Positions 20,802 through 31,187 of a DNA stretch of 64,000 bases are shown in pieces. The position numbers and the translations under genes were made by a program. The DNA comes from Protopterus annectens. Lineage: Eukaryota; Chordata; Ceratodontiformes; Protopteridae. The stretch spans positions 1,134,931,254 through 1,134,995,253 of the forward strand of contig NC_056726.1 of NCBI RefSeq assembly GCF_019279795.1, read 5' to 3'. Under the pieces are notes generated by a model. That model ran no database searches, was not told the DNA's origin, and saw nothing but the letters and a program-made list of their open reading frames with translations. How positions within the stretch are numbered: position 1 is the stretch's first letter; each line of letters starts with the position of its first letter.

Positions 20802-23510
20802 ATGCTACTCAATGCCAGAAGTCTAAACCTCAAGATGCATGCACTCGAGACTCTCCTCAGTATAGAGAAAATCGATGTCTGTGCAGTAACAGAAACCTGG
20901 TTCAAGGCTCCTGAGAGCACCCCAGCACTACCAGGTTATAACTCATACCATGCGTTTCGGCCCCAAAACTAGGACCGAAGCACAAAAGGAGGGGGGAGTA
21001 TCTATATTCATCAAAGATACCTACACCTCCAGGTTAGTGGCACTGCACAAAGCATCGGAAACCATCCATGTGCAACTAACAGCGGGCAAAACTGCCTTTC
21101 AGTTTGTAGCCTGCTACAGAACACCCTCCCTATTACAGGAACCCCACTTGGCATTCCTGAGAACACTGGAGAATATGAAGGTCTCTCCAAACACTATGTT
21201 ATTGGGTGACTTCAACTACCCAAACATTGACTGGGAAAACTACTCAAGCCCAAACACCCTCGCCCAACGGTTCCTTGAATTTATAAACTCTAACGCAATG
21301 GAACAACTGGTCACCACTCCCACAAGAGGGAACAACATATTGGACCTGGTCCTCACCAACATGGGGACTCTATGCTCCACAGCAGAGGTAAACCCCTCAT
21401 TGGTAAGATCAGACCATAAACAAATTTCCCTGGACATCCACATCCCGTCCCCACCCCCAGCCAAGGAAATCACTGTAAAGCATTTCTCAAAAAACAACTT
21501 TGCACTTCTCAAGACTGAGGTGGAATCCTTCAAAGCCCCTGGGCCAGAGGATAATACAGCCCAATCCACATAATCCTTTACAAATGCATTCTATGAGCAC
21601 CTGCAGGAATGCATGGATCGTGCTATCCCAAATAAAACCAAGACTCACTCCTCCAAAAACAGGAGACCGGTCTGGTGGACCCCGGCCATAAATAAGCTAT
21701 ACAACAGAAGGAGGAAGCTACTACATGACAGAGCAAAATCCCAAAAAGGGAAGGCATCTCTGATCAGTATTAGCAAGAAACTTCGATCCCTCATAAAATC
21801 ATCAAAGGCCAGTTTCGAAAGAAAAATTGGCCTAGACTCTAAAGATAATCACAAGGTCTTCTTTAGTTATGTCAGGAACATGGGCGGAAACTCCCAGATA
21901 TGCTCTGAATTGTTGCATAACGGTACAAAATATACCGAACCTACAGACATAGCCAACATCCTGGCAGACAGATTCAGCGCACCCCCCCCTTCCCCCCCAA
22001 AGGAGCAAACCCTATCCCAACTGAATGTAACCTCCCTGACATCACAGATGCACAGGTGAAAGCTGCCCTCTCCAAAGCATAAAACACAGCATCTATGGGA
22101 CTGGACGGTGTTCCAGGCTGTGTCTTACATGAGCTCCAAGAAGAACTGAACCCTCACATTAAGTCACTGTTCAAACTTAGCCTTACTACAGGATATGTAC
22201 CCAAAGAATGGCGTACAACTACAGTGGTCCTACTACACAAAGGTGGTGCCACAACGGACCCCGGAAACTATCGCCCCATAAGACTGACTAGTCTGGTCTG
22301 TAAAGCTATGGAGCGTATTATCATGGAACTCATAAAGAAAGACATTGGGAGCCTCCAGACACTGGACCCTACCCAATTCGGCTTTGTTAAGGGTAGATCT
22401 TGCCTCTTAAACCTAGTTAATTTCTTTGAAACAGTTACCAAAGCCATAGATGAGGGCAAGGTAGTCCACACAGCCTACCTGGACCTCGCAAAAGCCTTCG
22501 ACACAATACCCAACTCGGGCATCATAAATAAGCTTACCAGCTTAAATATCAACACCTATATCACAAGATGGGTTGCAAACTGGCTCAGAGATAGAACCCA
22601 CATGGTCAGAATTGCAGGTGCCATGTCTGAATCCAAACCAGTTACAAGTGGCGTCCCACAGGGCTCAGTTCTGGGACCTCTCTTGTTTGGTATATACTTC
22701 TCTGAGGTTCAGGCTAACACGGGGGGATTATGGCTGACAAAGTTTGCAGATGACTGCAAACTGGGGGCCATAATCGAATCTCCAGCTGACACAAGCATCC
22801 TCCAAAAGGGTCTCACACAGACGGATGCTTGGTGCCAGAGCCATGGCCTCAAGCTAAATGCTAAAAAGTGCATAGTCATCCCCTTTGGGAAAAACAAGGT
22901 GCCCACAAATTACCACATAGGTGGTAATCCATTAAATACGGAAGAAGTAATTAGAGATTTGGGGACCAACGTAGATAGTAATCTCTCCTTTGATAATCAC
23001 GTTGCCAAAGTGGTTAGAAAGACCTCCTACATAGCCCACCTTATCACGAAAGGGTTCGCATCTAGATCAAGAGAGGTCATTGTGCCCCTCTACTCATCAC
23101 TCATCAGGCCCATAATTGAATACAATGTCCCTTTTGGGATGTACCTTACCCGACACCTGCAGCAACTGGAGAGACCCCAAAAGTACCTCACCAAGAAGAT
23201 CATGGGCTACAAACAGATGTCCTATGCAGCTCGACTAAAGAAACTCCAGCTCTACTCAGTTGCTTACCACCTACTCAGAGGCGATCTATGCCTGATGTAC
23301 AAAGCCATGTCAAACCCAGAATTAATGGACATGCTCCATCTCAAAAAATCCATGTCCCTTAGAGCTACACGCTCCAGGGACCTAAACCTCAGCACAAAAA
23401 TAAATAGAACATGCTGGAGGGACAGATTCATTTCCCCGAGGCTCCCCTCACTCTGGAATAGAATCACAATTCATGTTAGACATAGCCCCTCGCTGACCCT
23501 CTTCAAGTGA
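20802..23510 (+). pseudogene. LINE B ORF2: endonuclease and reverse transcriptase
   Basis: CR1-group ORF2 of about 900 codons. Endonuclease 20802-21480: LLNARSLNLKMHALETLL, AVTETWFKAP, LLGDFNYPNIDWENY, RSDHKQISLDIHIP (all catalytic blocks kept). Linker 21490-22080. RT 22095-23100: VVLLHKGG, NYRPIRLTSLVCKAMERII, TQFGFVKGRSC, YLDLAKAFDTIPNSGI, SGVPQGSVLGPLLFGIYF and catalytic LTKFADDCKLG. C-terminal region to 23510, ending LPSLWNRITIHVRHSPSLTLFK. Lesions: stop with frameshift near 20970, stop at 21571, frameshift in a C-run near 21985-22000, stop at 22079. The RT itself is an uninterrupted 471-codon frame. Confidence 0.9.
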
Positions 23511-23679
23511 AATTTGGACGCGTGGATGGGAAATCGCAAATTCACCCCTGGGATCTCTGCTGTGTCCCTGCTAGACAGAGGCACAGTAAACTAATCTTAA
23601 AAGGGTACCTTCTGTGACCTACTTTACAGAGGCACAGTAGGCTAATCTAATAGGGAGGCGGAAGCCAAATACACTCTGG

Positions 23680-23745
23680 CTAGGCTTATAAATGCCCTAG
23701 GGCAGATCGCCTAGTATCTACCTATGAACCTATGAACCTATGAGC
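23680..23745 (+). repeat. LINE B 3' end with CTATGAAC tail
   Basis: GGCTAGGCTTATAAATGCCC, then GCCTAGTATCTA, then CTATGAAC units. The same end appears in LINEs C, D and F and, shortened, in SINE family 1. The octamer repeat is the probable primer/template slippage tail of this LINE. Confidence 0.85.
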
Positions 23746-24250
23746 TTATGACAGTAGACTGGGAGGAGTGTCCCCAATCAAATTTACAGTAGGGGCTGGC
23801 ACCTGCAAAGCCACCAAGTATAACAGCAAGACACCAACGGGGGGGGGGGTGGAGAACAATACTAAAGCTACTAACCTACACTCTTTTAGACAGTAAACAC
23901 TACTACATAAATGTTTATCACAGCAGAAGAACAGCAGTGAGCCACAAAATTAAATTTTTAAACAGATAAAGGAGCAAGGAGACTCTACAGAATGCTTTTA
24001 ACTGCAAAAAGTTATATGATACACTCCTTGGAAGGAAATCAGAACAAACAAATAGGTGCTTAACAAGTAGAGAAAATAGCAGGTCCTGTAAGGCAGAACA
24101 TTTTAGTTTAACCATGCATATTAGTTAATAGCAATAAAAAACAATAAGAAGTATGCAACAGGCAATAAAAAGTGCTATATAGAAATTGCTAGAAGCAATA
24201 ACTAGTAACAATAAGCAAAAAAAAAAAAAACAGGATACTTATTGTTATAT
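23746..24250 (-). other. Fragment resembling a CR1 LINE 5' UTR
   Basis: GGAGTGTCCCCAATCAAATTTACAG near 23766 and GCAAAGCCACCAAGT resemble 57285-57340 in the 5' UTR of LINE F. CAAGGAGACTCTACAGAATG near 23970 resembles 42030. It is probably the orphan 5' end of a minus-strand CR1-like LINE. An A-run lies at 24218-24231. Confidence 0.5.
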
Positions 24251-24735
24251 ATCTCAGATCAGAGTTGTAGTCAATACCTCTCCTCCACTCGACTCAGTGT
24301 ATATGTTAAATAAATAATCTATGTAAAATATATGTTGATGTGTGTAATATACAAGAGTGATGGGCCATGGCTAATGTGTGGCAGAGTCATTCAAAAGGTT
24401 CATGCTGGATCTCAGAGCTATAGCGTACTAATGATGGGGAGGAGGTGATATCAGCAGAAGCAGCCGACAATCAGAACTTTAACCACAAGGAGCAGAGCAT
24501 TTCCAGACATTGGGAAAATTTTAATGGAGTAAATTTAAATATTGTTTTTTAAAATCTTGGGAAATGTAGGCTGAAATTCAAATGTCTGTCATTATTTACT
24601 GACTTCAATCCTCAATCCACAATGATTTGCCAGAAAAACAATTTTTATGAAGAACAGACCAAACATATAAGGTAAAAATCTAGATAGTCTGCAAAATTCT
24701 GAACAGTAAATGAAAATTGATATCATAATAAGCAA
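24251..24735. other. Gene-free stretch, unclassified
   Basis: AT-rich; no coding signal or recognisable repeat seen. Confidence 0.5.
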
Positions 24736-26170
24736 ACTCCACAAGGGGGATCTACCTTGGATACCGGGAACTATCGTCGTCCCATCTGTCTGACGAGCCT
24801 GACCTGCAAAGCCATGGAAGCATTATCATGGAACTTATAAACAAAGACACTGGCAACCTTCAAACACTGGACCACAGCCAGTTTGGTTTTGTAAAGGGGC
24901 AATCTTGTCTCCTCAACATGATTGACTTCTTTGAATCAGTATCCAGAGCTGTGGATGAGGGCAAGGCAGTCCACACAGCCTATTTGGACCTCGCCAAGGC
25001 CTTCGACACCATCCCCCACTCTGGAATCATAGATAAACTTACTAAGCTGGGCATTAATCCCTATGTCACTCGATGGGTTGCCAACTGGTTTACTGACAGA
25101 ACCCACACTGTAAAATTAGCCGACTCAAAATCCAGCTCCAGACAAGTGACAAGTGGAGTACCTCAGGGTTCAGTCCTGGGACCACTCTTGTTTCCATCTA
25201 CTTCTCTGAATGACAGGCCAACATTAAGGGACTCTGGCTAACAAATTTCGTAGATGACTTCAAACTGGGAGGCATTATTGAATCCCCAAATGATGTGGAT
25301 ATTCTACAAAAGGGCCTTACAGAAACAGATGGTTGGTGCCAGAGCCATGGGCTCAAGCTCAATGCCAAGAGATGTATAATTATCCCCTTTGGGAAAAACC
25401 TTGTACCCATGAATTACCACATAAGTGGCAGTACAATAAACACCGAAAGTGTGATAAGGGACTTAGGGACACAAGTGGACAGTGGTCTCACCTTCGATAA
25501 CCACATCACCATAACAGTCAGGAAATCCTTCTGTGTGGCACACCTCATCGTTAAGGGCTTTTCATCCAGAAAAAAGGAGGTCATTGTCTCACTGTACTCA
25601 TCCCTCATTAGACCCATTATAGAGTACAATGCCCCATTTGGTATGTACCTCACAAGACATCTGCAGCAACTGGAAAGGCCACAGAAATACCCCACTAAAA
25701 GAATCACAAGCCTAAAGCAGATGCCCTATGCTGACCATCTAAAAAAACTCCAGCTATACTCTGTCGCATATCGCCTGCTCAGAAGCAATCTCTGCTTAAC
25801 ATACAAGGCCATGTCAAACCCAGAGCTGTTGGACATGCTACACTTAAAGAAATCCCAATCCCTCAGAGCCACATGCTCCAGGGATCTAAACCTTGTCATC
25901 ACAATGAACAAAGCATGCTGGAGGGATAGGTTCCTGACCCAGAGACTCCCCATACTGTGGAATAGACTGCCCATACATGTCAAGCTTAACGCCTCTTTGG
26001 CCCTCTTCGAAAAGAACCTTGACGATTGGATGGGAGATAGGAAATTCACCCCAGGGGGTCATGTCAATCACCCTGTTAGACAGGGGACCAGGGAAGTAAT
26101 AGCCAGGGAATTCTTATGGCTAGGCTTGTGTAGGCCCTAGGGTCAAGTACCAGCCTATAAACCTATGAAC
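24736..26170 (+). mobile_element. CR1-like LINE C, 5' truncated
   Basis: Begins inside the RT coding region (CACAAGGGGGATCTACC) and runs to the common 3' end (CCTATAAACCTATGAAC near 26153-26170). Sequence is close to LINEs B, D and F. Confidence 0.88.
24760..26140 (+). pseudogene. LINE C ORF2 fragment (RT and C-terminal region)
   Basis: Covers CR1-type RT from the NYRRPICLTSL block: SQFGFVKGQSC, YLDLAKAFDTIPHSGI, SGVPQGSVLGPLLF, then a frameshift near 25195 that breaks the FGIYFSEVQ segment, catalytic box altered to NFVDDFKLG, then an open 281-codon piece (25295-26140) through LIRPIIEYNAPFGMYLTRHLQ and FLTQRLPILWNRLPIHVK. The endonuclease is absent. Not functional. Confidence 0.88.
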
Positions 26171-26649
26171 TTTTGCCTCTGTGGTATGGCATGTATTAGA
26201 TCACAAAAAAGTTAATTTGAACATATCATTATACGGCTCAGATTTGAATGCCAGAGTGCATTAAAGGGCAAGTAATTCTGGACTCTTGTTTTTCTGCTCG
26301 TTCACTGGCCTTGTGTATAGCGACTATATTATCAGAAACTGTCATGTTTTACTAAATGTCAGTACAGAAATTTGCCACTGTCAGAAAGAAGCTCAGAATA
26401 AACAGAATAAAAGCAATTGTGTCTGTAGATCCACACCTACAAGTAGCGCATTATATATGAACATTTCATCTTGTGCTTTATAGCAGTTTCACATCTGTAA
26501 GTATATTTGACAAAATATGTATTCAAAAATGCTCTGTGAATGCCATGCTCTAGTTTTTTTTTGTCCTTCGGTATTGTGATACTGCTGCCATCTAGTGGAA
26601 TATCTTCATAATCACAAGATGAACTTCTACAGTGGGACACTGTAGTGTT
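26171..26649. other. Gene-free stretch, unclassified
   Basis: AT-rich with no recognised repeat. It is the insertion target of the retrocopy at 26668. Confidence 0.5.
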
Positions 26650-26667
26650 AAGAATTTATTCACTTTT
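26650..26667. repeat. Target-site duplication, left
   Basis: 18-bp perfect match to 26881-26898, bounding the retrocopy. Confidence 0.9.
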
Positions 26668-26880
26668 ACTTGATTGATACCTTACAGATGGAAATAAACT
26701 CTTCCTAACTATCATAGTTTATATATTAACTTATTATTTAACTACAAATGTTTTTATATGAATCCTTTTTGTCAGGCTGAATGTAAATACTGTAAATAGT
26801 TATTGAATGTTATGAATGTATTAAATTATTGTGTTATTTCATCAAAATAAAAATCACTTGAGTAAAAAAAAAAAAAAAAA
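26668..26880 (+). mobile_element. Poly(A)-tailed retrocopy of an mRNA 3' end
   Basis: About 196 bp of non-repetitive sequence, AATAAA at 26846-26851, 12 bases, then an A-run from 26864. It is flanked by an 18-bp direct repeat, AAGAATTTATTCACTTTT, at 26650-26667 and 26881-26898. This is the signature of L1-type retroposition of a polyadenylated transcript, 5' truncated in its 3' UTR. The insertion site (TGTTAAGAAT) resembles the L1 nick site TT/AAAA. TGTAAATA near 26783 looks like a Pumilio site. I cannot name the parent gene. Confidence 0.8.
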
Positions 26881-26898
26881 AAGAATTTATTCACTTTT
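26881..26898. repeat. Target-site duplication, right
   Basis: Second copy of the 18-bp repeat, directly after the A-run. Confidence 0.9.
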
Positions 26899-27394
26899 GT
26901 TCACCGTGTAATTAAGCCTTAGTTTTGCTTCAAAGCAAGAGTATCAGCCTATTGCCACCAATAAAAGATTTAATCTCTAAAAAACACTAATAAGTCACAA
27001 GGAAGTTTATATCTTTTTCATTTCCTGATGAGTAGCCAAATACTAGGTATTGTACAGAACGCATTCACTTAAGGCGAAGGAATCTTGAGACTGTGTAATA
27101 AAAGCACTCAGATGAGTACGACCTTCACAGACGTTATCTGACATGGAACAACAGATGGTAATTCGATTCAAGTATGCAAATAAAGGGTACTTAGGAAGAA
27201 AACATAGCAATGAATTCATGCAGAATTAATAAGGATATGTCCTGACTCCTGCAGTAAAGATAATATAGACCCGGAAACCCATAGATAAATTTCAGTATCT
27301 GTGCTGCCCTGCTGATGTAATGGTTCTGTTCAAACTGAGTGACAAATATAGGTGTAATTGGTACAACTGCATGGGTAAACATTCATATTTAAAA
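26899..27394. other. Gene-free stretch, unclassified
   Basis: AT-rich; no element seen. Confidence 0.5.
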
Positions 27395-27540
27395 TAGGTT
27401 CATAGGTTCATAGATTAGTACTAAGCTAACTGTCCATGCGAGCCATTTTAAGCTTAGCCAATTATCCCTTGTGAGACTCAAACCCTGCACCTTATGTTTG
27501 TAAGGCAAACACCTTAACCATTAGGCCACCCTCCCAACCC
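27395..27540 (-). mobile_element. tRNA-derived SINE, family 1
   Basis: Minus strand: head GGTGGCCTAATGGTTAAGG, B-box-like GTGCAGGGTTTGAGTCTC, body GGCTAAGCTTAAAATGGC, TTAGCTTAGTACTAAT, and tail CTATGAACCTATGAACC. This copy, unlike 3118-3246, keeps the CTATGAAC tail and so directly shows the match with the CR1-like LINE 3' ends. Confidence 0.88.
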
Positions 27541-28863
27541 AATAATAATATATCTAGCCAGGTTCTGTGTTGCTGAGCAGTGGAGCCCCACTGTGACATG
27601 GGTAGCCACGGTCAGTTTAACAGACTTGTCACTGGAGGCGTAAGGAGAAGAATGACTGACATAGGCTTCTCACCTTTCCTGTGGAGCAGGGAGGGCTGCA
27701 TGCACTCAAGAGGTAGATTGGCTGGTGCACCTTCCTTGGTGTGGACTGGAAAAACACAGCTCATGCTTTGAGTGGAGGACCAGACCTGCTGGTGAGGGGA
27801 TGTCCTTTGCCATAACCCCACTGTGTGCCACTCCTCCAGGCAGGTTGCTAGATGTCCATGAAAAGTTATGGCAAAACAAAATAAAAAAACCCTCAAACTC
27901 CCCCCTATTGGTTGTCTGAATGATGTCTCCTCATGGCTAATCCTTGCCTGGTGACAGGGAATGAAAGGACAATTGCACAGGAAGTAGCTGATGATCAACA
28001 GATATTGGATGGTAAACACAAAAGAAAAAAAATATCTATTACATTAACTATAAAAAAGAAACTCTCATATGACAGAGCAATTGCTTTAATGTAGGTATTG
28101 TAAATACTCCTCTTAGTCATGAAAATATTGATGCAATCATCCTAAAAAAAAGAGCTAGGTGTTCAAAATATACTGCTTACACAGCGAATTACTACCTGGG
28201 ATACATCTATGTATTAAAATCGATACCATCAATGATTTACTTTCTTCATTCGCTATCTATGTGTGCTTTTAAAGAGCAACATTTCTGTTTGCTTTTAAAG
28301 TGAATATAGCCTTTTTGGTCCAGTCCATTACTACAAATGGTTCATGAAGTGAGCCTCCTAACTGGTTCAAACAAATAAAGCATCAAGCTTAGTTAGGTGG
28401 CTTTGACTCAGAAGGCTGACAAAGAGGAACAGATTACATTGGTAAGTGATCATTTTTCTCCTTCGAGAGCAAAGTGAGGTTGAAGTGATTATAGTGCAGT
28501 GCTGATTGAAGTGTACTGGCACACAAACCTGCAAGGAGCTTAAAAATCTAGGGCTATAGCAGGACATTGTGTGAACTTGGGCAAATACAGAGGCATGCAA
28601 AAGCCAAAGCTGCATCCACAGCAGTGCATCCAATCTGGAGGTGGAGGTGGGTTAAGAGGGAATAAAATCCTCCTTCATTATTCCATGCAGAGGAACCAGA
28701 TTTCTCAGTCCCCATTGACCCTACTGTACCATGTTAGGGGCATAAATTTTCAGTGTAAACCAGCAGATAAGGAAGGAATGATGATTAGAGCAGATGGTTT
28801 GTCAGACACTGGGTGGAGGGACTAAAGTTAGAAGCCACATGGTAAAAAGCTCCTCAGAAAGTG
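27541..28863. other. Gene-free stretch, unclassified
   Basis: Two moderately long overlapping frames near 27580-28019 have no motif and read in opposite strands, as expected by chance in this GC-richer patch. No repeat recognised. Confidence 0.45.
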
Positions 28864-28877
28864 AAAGTTATATATTT

Positions 28878-29504
28878 CCAGGATAACAAAAGAAAAAGCA
28901 CACAAGGCAATGACAGTTCAACAATTTATTCCAGGTCAGTAAGCGCTTTCACGTCTCTATGGACGCTTCATCAGACTTTAATGAACAAACTACACAAACA
29001 TACTTCCTTTTATAGGTGCATCAATTAATCAAAATTCAATTAACCACACATCACATATTTAAAGGTACATAGAGATATACAAGTTAAACGACACCTGCTG
29101 AAGAAAACAGTTTAAAAAATGAAAACATATAACATTATTTTATAAAATCAGTAAATTCAATACATTCATAAATATACAAAATCCATAAAATATATATATA
29201 TAAAAATATATATTTAAAAAACTATGGGACTTCTCCATTAAGATATACATCAAGGAATCACATAAGACAAAAAAGTTAATGCTTCAAAGATCTTTCAGAT
29301 AGAAAGGGCTTTAACACTATTTTATCATGGCCTTAGTGTTCCTTAGTGTTAAAGCCTTTTTTATCTGAGAGATCTTTGAATTGTTAACTTTTCTGTCATA
29401 AATTGTTGAACTGTCGTTGCCTTGTGTGCTCTTTTTTTTTTTATCCTGGACTTCTATTTCTATTAAGAGGAACTTCATTCACCAGCCGCTTGTTTATTTA
29501 TTTT
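28878..29504 (-). mobile_element. Hammerhead-bearing foldback element 1 (PLE-derived)
   Basis: A 627-bp insertion bounded by AAAGTTATATATTT (28864-28877) and AAAGTTATGTATTT (29505-29518), a 14-bp TSD with one mismatch. The tail after the hammerhead (28878-28934) is found again inverted at 29396-29453 (TTGCCTTGTGTGCT both times on opposite strands). An inner inverted pair (29288-29318 with 29345-29390) closes a hairpin. Tail position, AATAAATTG block and hammerhead match the 3' end of PLEs. No protein is encoded. Confidence 0.75.
28935..28983 (-). ncRNA. Hammerhead ribozyme motif in foldback 1
   Basis: Minus strand: CUGAUGA (28968-28974), helix II GCGUC/GACGU, GAAA (28947-28950), palindromic helix III AGCGCU, cleavage base U, then ACU pairing with AGU to start helix I. 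All invariant core bases are present. It differs from the 9586 motif in every helix but keeps the architecture, which argues for selection on structure. Confidence 0.8.
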
Positions 29505-29518
29505 AAAGTTATGTATTT

Positions 29519-30816
29519 ACCATAATGATAAAGCTGTAAGATGAAGGTCCATCTTCTGTAACCAGCAAGACTGATACAACAAGTCTTATGACCACCCGAC
29601 AGGTAAAATCTTCCCAGAATGCCAGAAGAATCTCCTTCAAGCCATCATGTACACACATGCTAAACTCTCCAGTTCTTAAGTTCAGTTAACTTAAGGTTGA
29701 TTGTCGTTGTTTTTGTTTAGTTTGTAATTGTTTTTTTTTTTTTTTCGCTTGGGTCATGCTCTGTAAATTGGATAAAAAGGGACTTCAAATAGCCCTTCAT
29801 CTTGACACTCAGGCATTATTCTTGAATAATCTATATGATACCTTTAACAAAGAGTGCCATTTTATAAAACAAAACTTTAGTTGAAGGTGTCTACAATCCA
29901 GTGGCTCAGTGTACTAAATTTTATGATCAGTCATCCTTCCATATGTTTTAATGCAATTTCAGATTTGCCACCCTTGGATAATTTGGGACATATATATTCA
30001 TTGGTTCATAATCATATCCTAGGTTAACAACCACTAGGACCTTAATAAGACCAGCTGTGCAACCCAGTCCAATTGTGTCCCTATATACCATGGGCATTTA
30101 TTAGGATGGGGTGTGTTACTTAGGAAGTTTCTAGAGGTTATGTGGGGGTATGTTGGTTTGGGCATCACTGTCTGCCTCTGTCTATGCATTACATATGATC
30201 TTTCAGTTCTAAAAAACACTAAACTGACAGTGCACATTTCTACAGAGCAGCAAATCCTCTAACTGGTTAGCATTTTATGCTGGAAGACAAAAGCAGGTAC
30301 ATGAATTATCTAGTTAAGACCAGCTTTTATGGCCAGTTTAAACATGAATGAGGGATTCATATTAACCCCAGCTGTACAAAAATACTATGTATGAAGGATC
30401 AGCTATGACAGCGTACATCTCAGAAATTCTTCTGACAAGTGTAACTGCCACCAGGAAGAATGCTTTGATGATAGGTCTTTCAATTCATCTGATGCTTAAG
30501 GCCATGGGCACCCACAGGCAGGTGCAATGGAGTGCACTTGCACCCCCCTGGAACCAGCTGGCCGGGAGATTCATTTTGTTTTCTTTTTTTTTCTTTTTTT
30601 TTTTTTTTAGGGCGTTCTTCTTTAAGAACACTCTTTATGTTCATCGCACAGACAGAGCAGGTGTTTGTGACTTGTTTACATCTTCTCTGTCTGTGCAACT
30701 GATGGATTACATTTTATCTTCCACGCGGAATTTGAATTTCAGGGGACGTTTGGACTATGGAGTACGGACGAATGTACAAGTGAGAGATAAGTATGTACTT
30801 GTGTGTTTTAAGTGTT
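29519..30816. other. Gene-free stretch, unclassified
   Basis: Contains T-runs (29728-29745; 30577-30609). Around 30510-30630 a phrase CACTTGCACCCCCCTGGAAC resembles the C-rich core motif of the MITE-like elements, but no termini are seen. No coding evidence. Confidence 0.4.
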
Positions 30817-30820
30817 TAAG

Positions 30821-30821
<1 letters not shown>

Positions 30822-30864
<43 letters not shown>
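30822..30864. repeat. (GT)n microsatellite
   Basis: About 21 GT units. Confidence 0.95.
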
Positions 30865-30868
<4 letters not shown>

Positions 30869-31000
30869 AATAGGTAGGGTTGTGTGGATGTAAGAAGTAG
30901 GCAGATGTGTATATGTGTTTATGTAAGAAGTAGGTAGGGGTGTGTATGCTTTTATGTAAGAAGTAGGTAGGGGTGTGTATATGTTTATTTAAGAAGTAGG

Positions 31001-31003
<3 letters not shown>
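30863..31003. repeat. Minisatellite, unit about 31-37 bp
   Basis: GTAAGAAGTAGGTAGGGGTG and variants start near 30863, 30889, 30926 and 30957, with a last partial unit near 30989, between two GT tracts. Confidence 0.8.

Positions 31004-31070
<67 letters not shown>
31004..31070. repeat. (GT)n microsatellite
   Basis: About 33 GT units. Confidence 0.95.
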
Positions 31071-31075
<5 letters not shown>

Positions 31076-31187
31076 AACTAAGAGGGAGGCAGGAGTGTGA
31101 GTAAGGGGTAGGGGGTTCATACCTCAGCCATACCTCTCAATTGTACAGGTTATGGCAGAAAGTCCAGATTTGTGCCTCATTTTTTGG

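Larger units (their letters stand above)
18171..23745 (+). mobile_element. CR1-like LINE B, near full length
   Basis: Plus-strand LINE: 5' region of two 660-bp monomers (18171-19470), further 5' UTR (19471-19797), ORF1 (19798-20772), ORF2 (20802-23510), 3' UTR, and a terminal 8-bp repeat tail (CTATGAAC units, 23722-23745). It is the most complete CR1-like copy here, with several stops and frameshifts in both ORFs. Confidence 0.9.

Noticed and set aside
27580..28019. Overlapping frames as a host exon
   Set aside because: Frames of similar length on both strands, no splice-site context I can defend, no known motif.
29095..29130. CTGAAGA followed by GAAAAC as another hammerhead
   Set aside because: No pairing for helix II between the boxes.
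30387..30866. 159-codon plus-strand frame
   Set aside because: Contains a poly-Phe run from a T tract and ends in a GT repeat; no motif.
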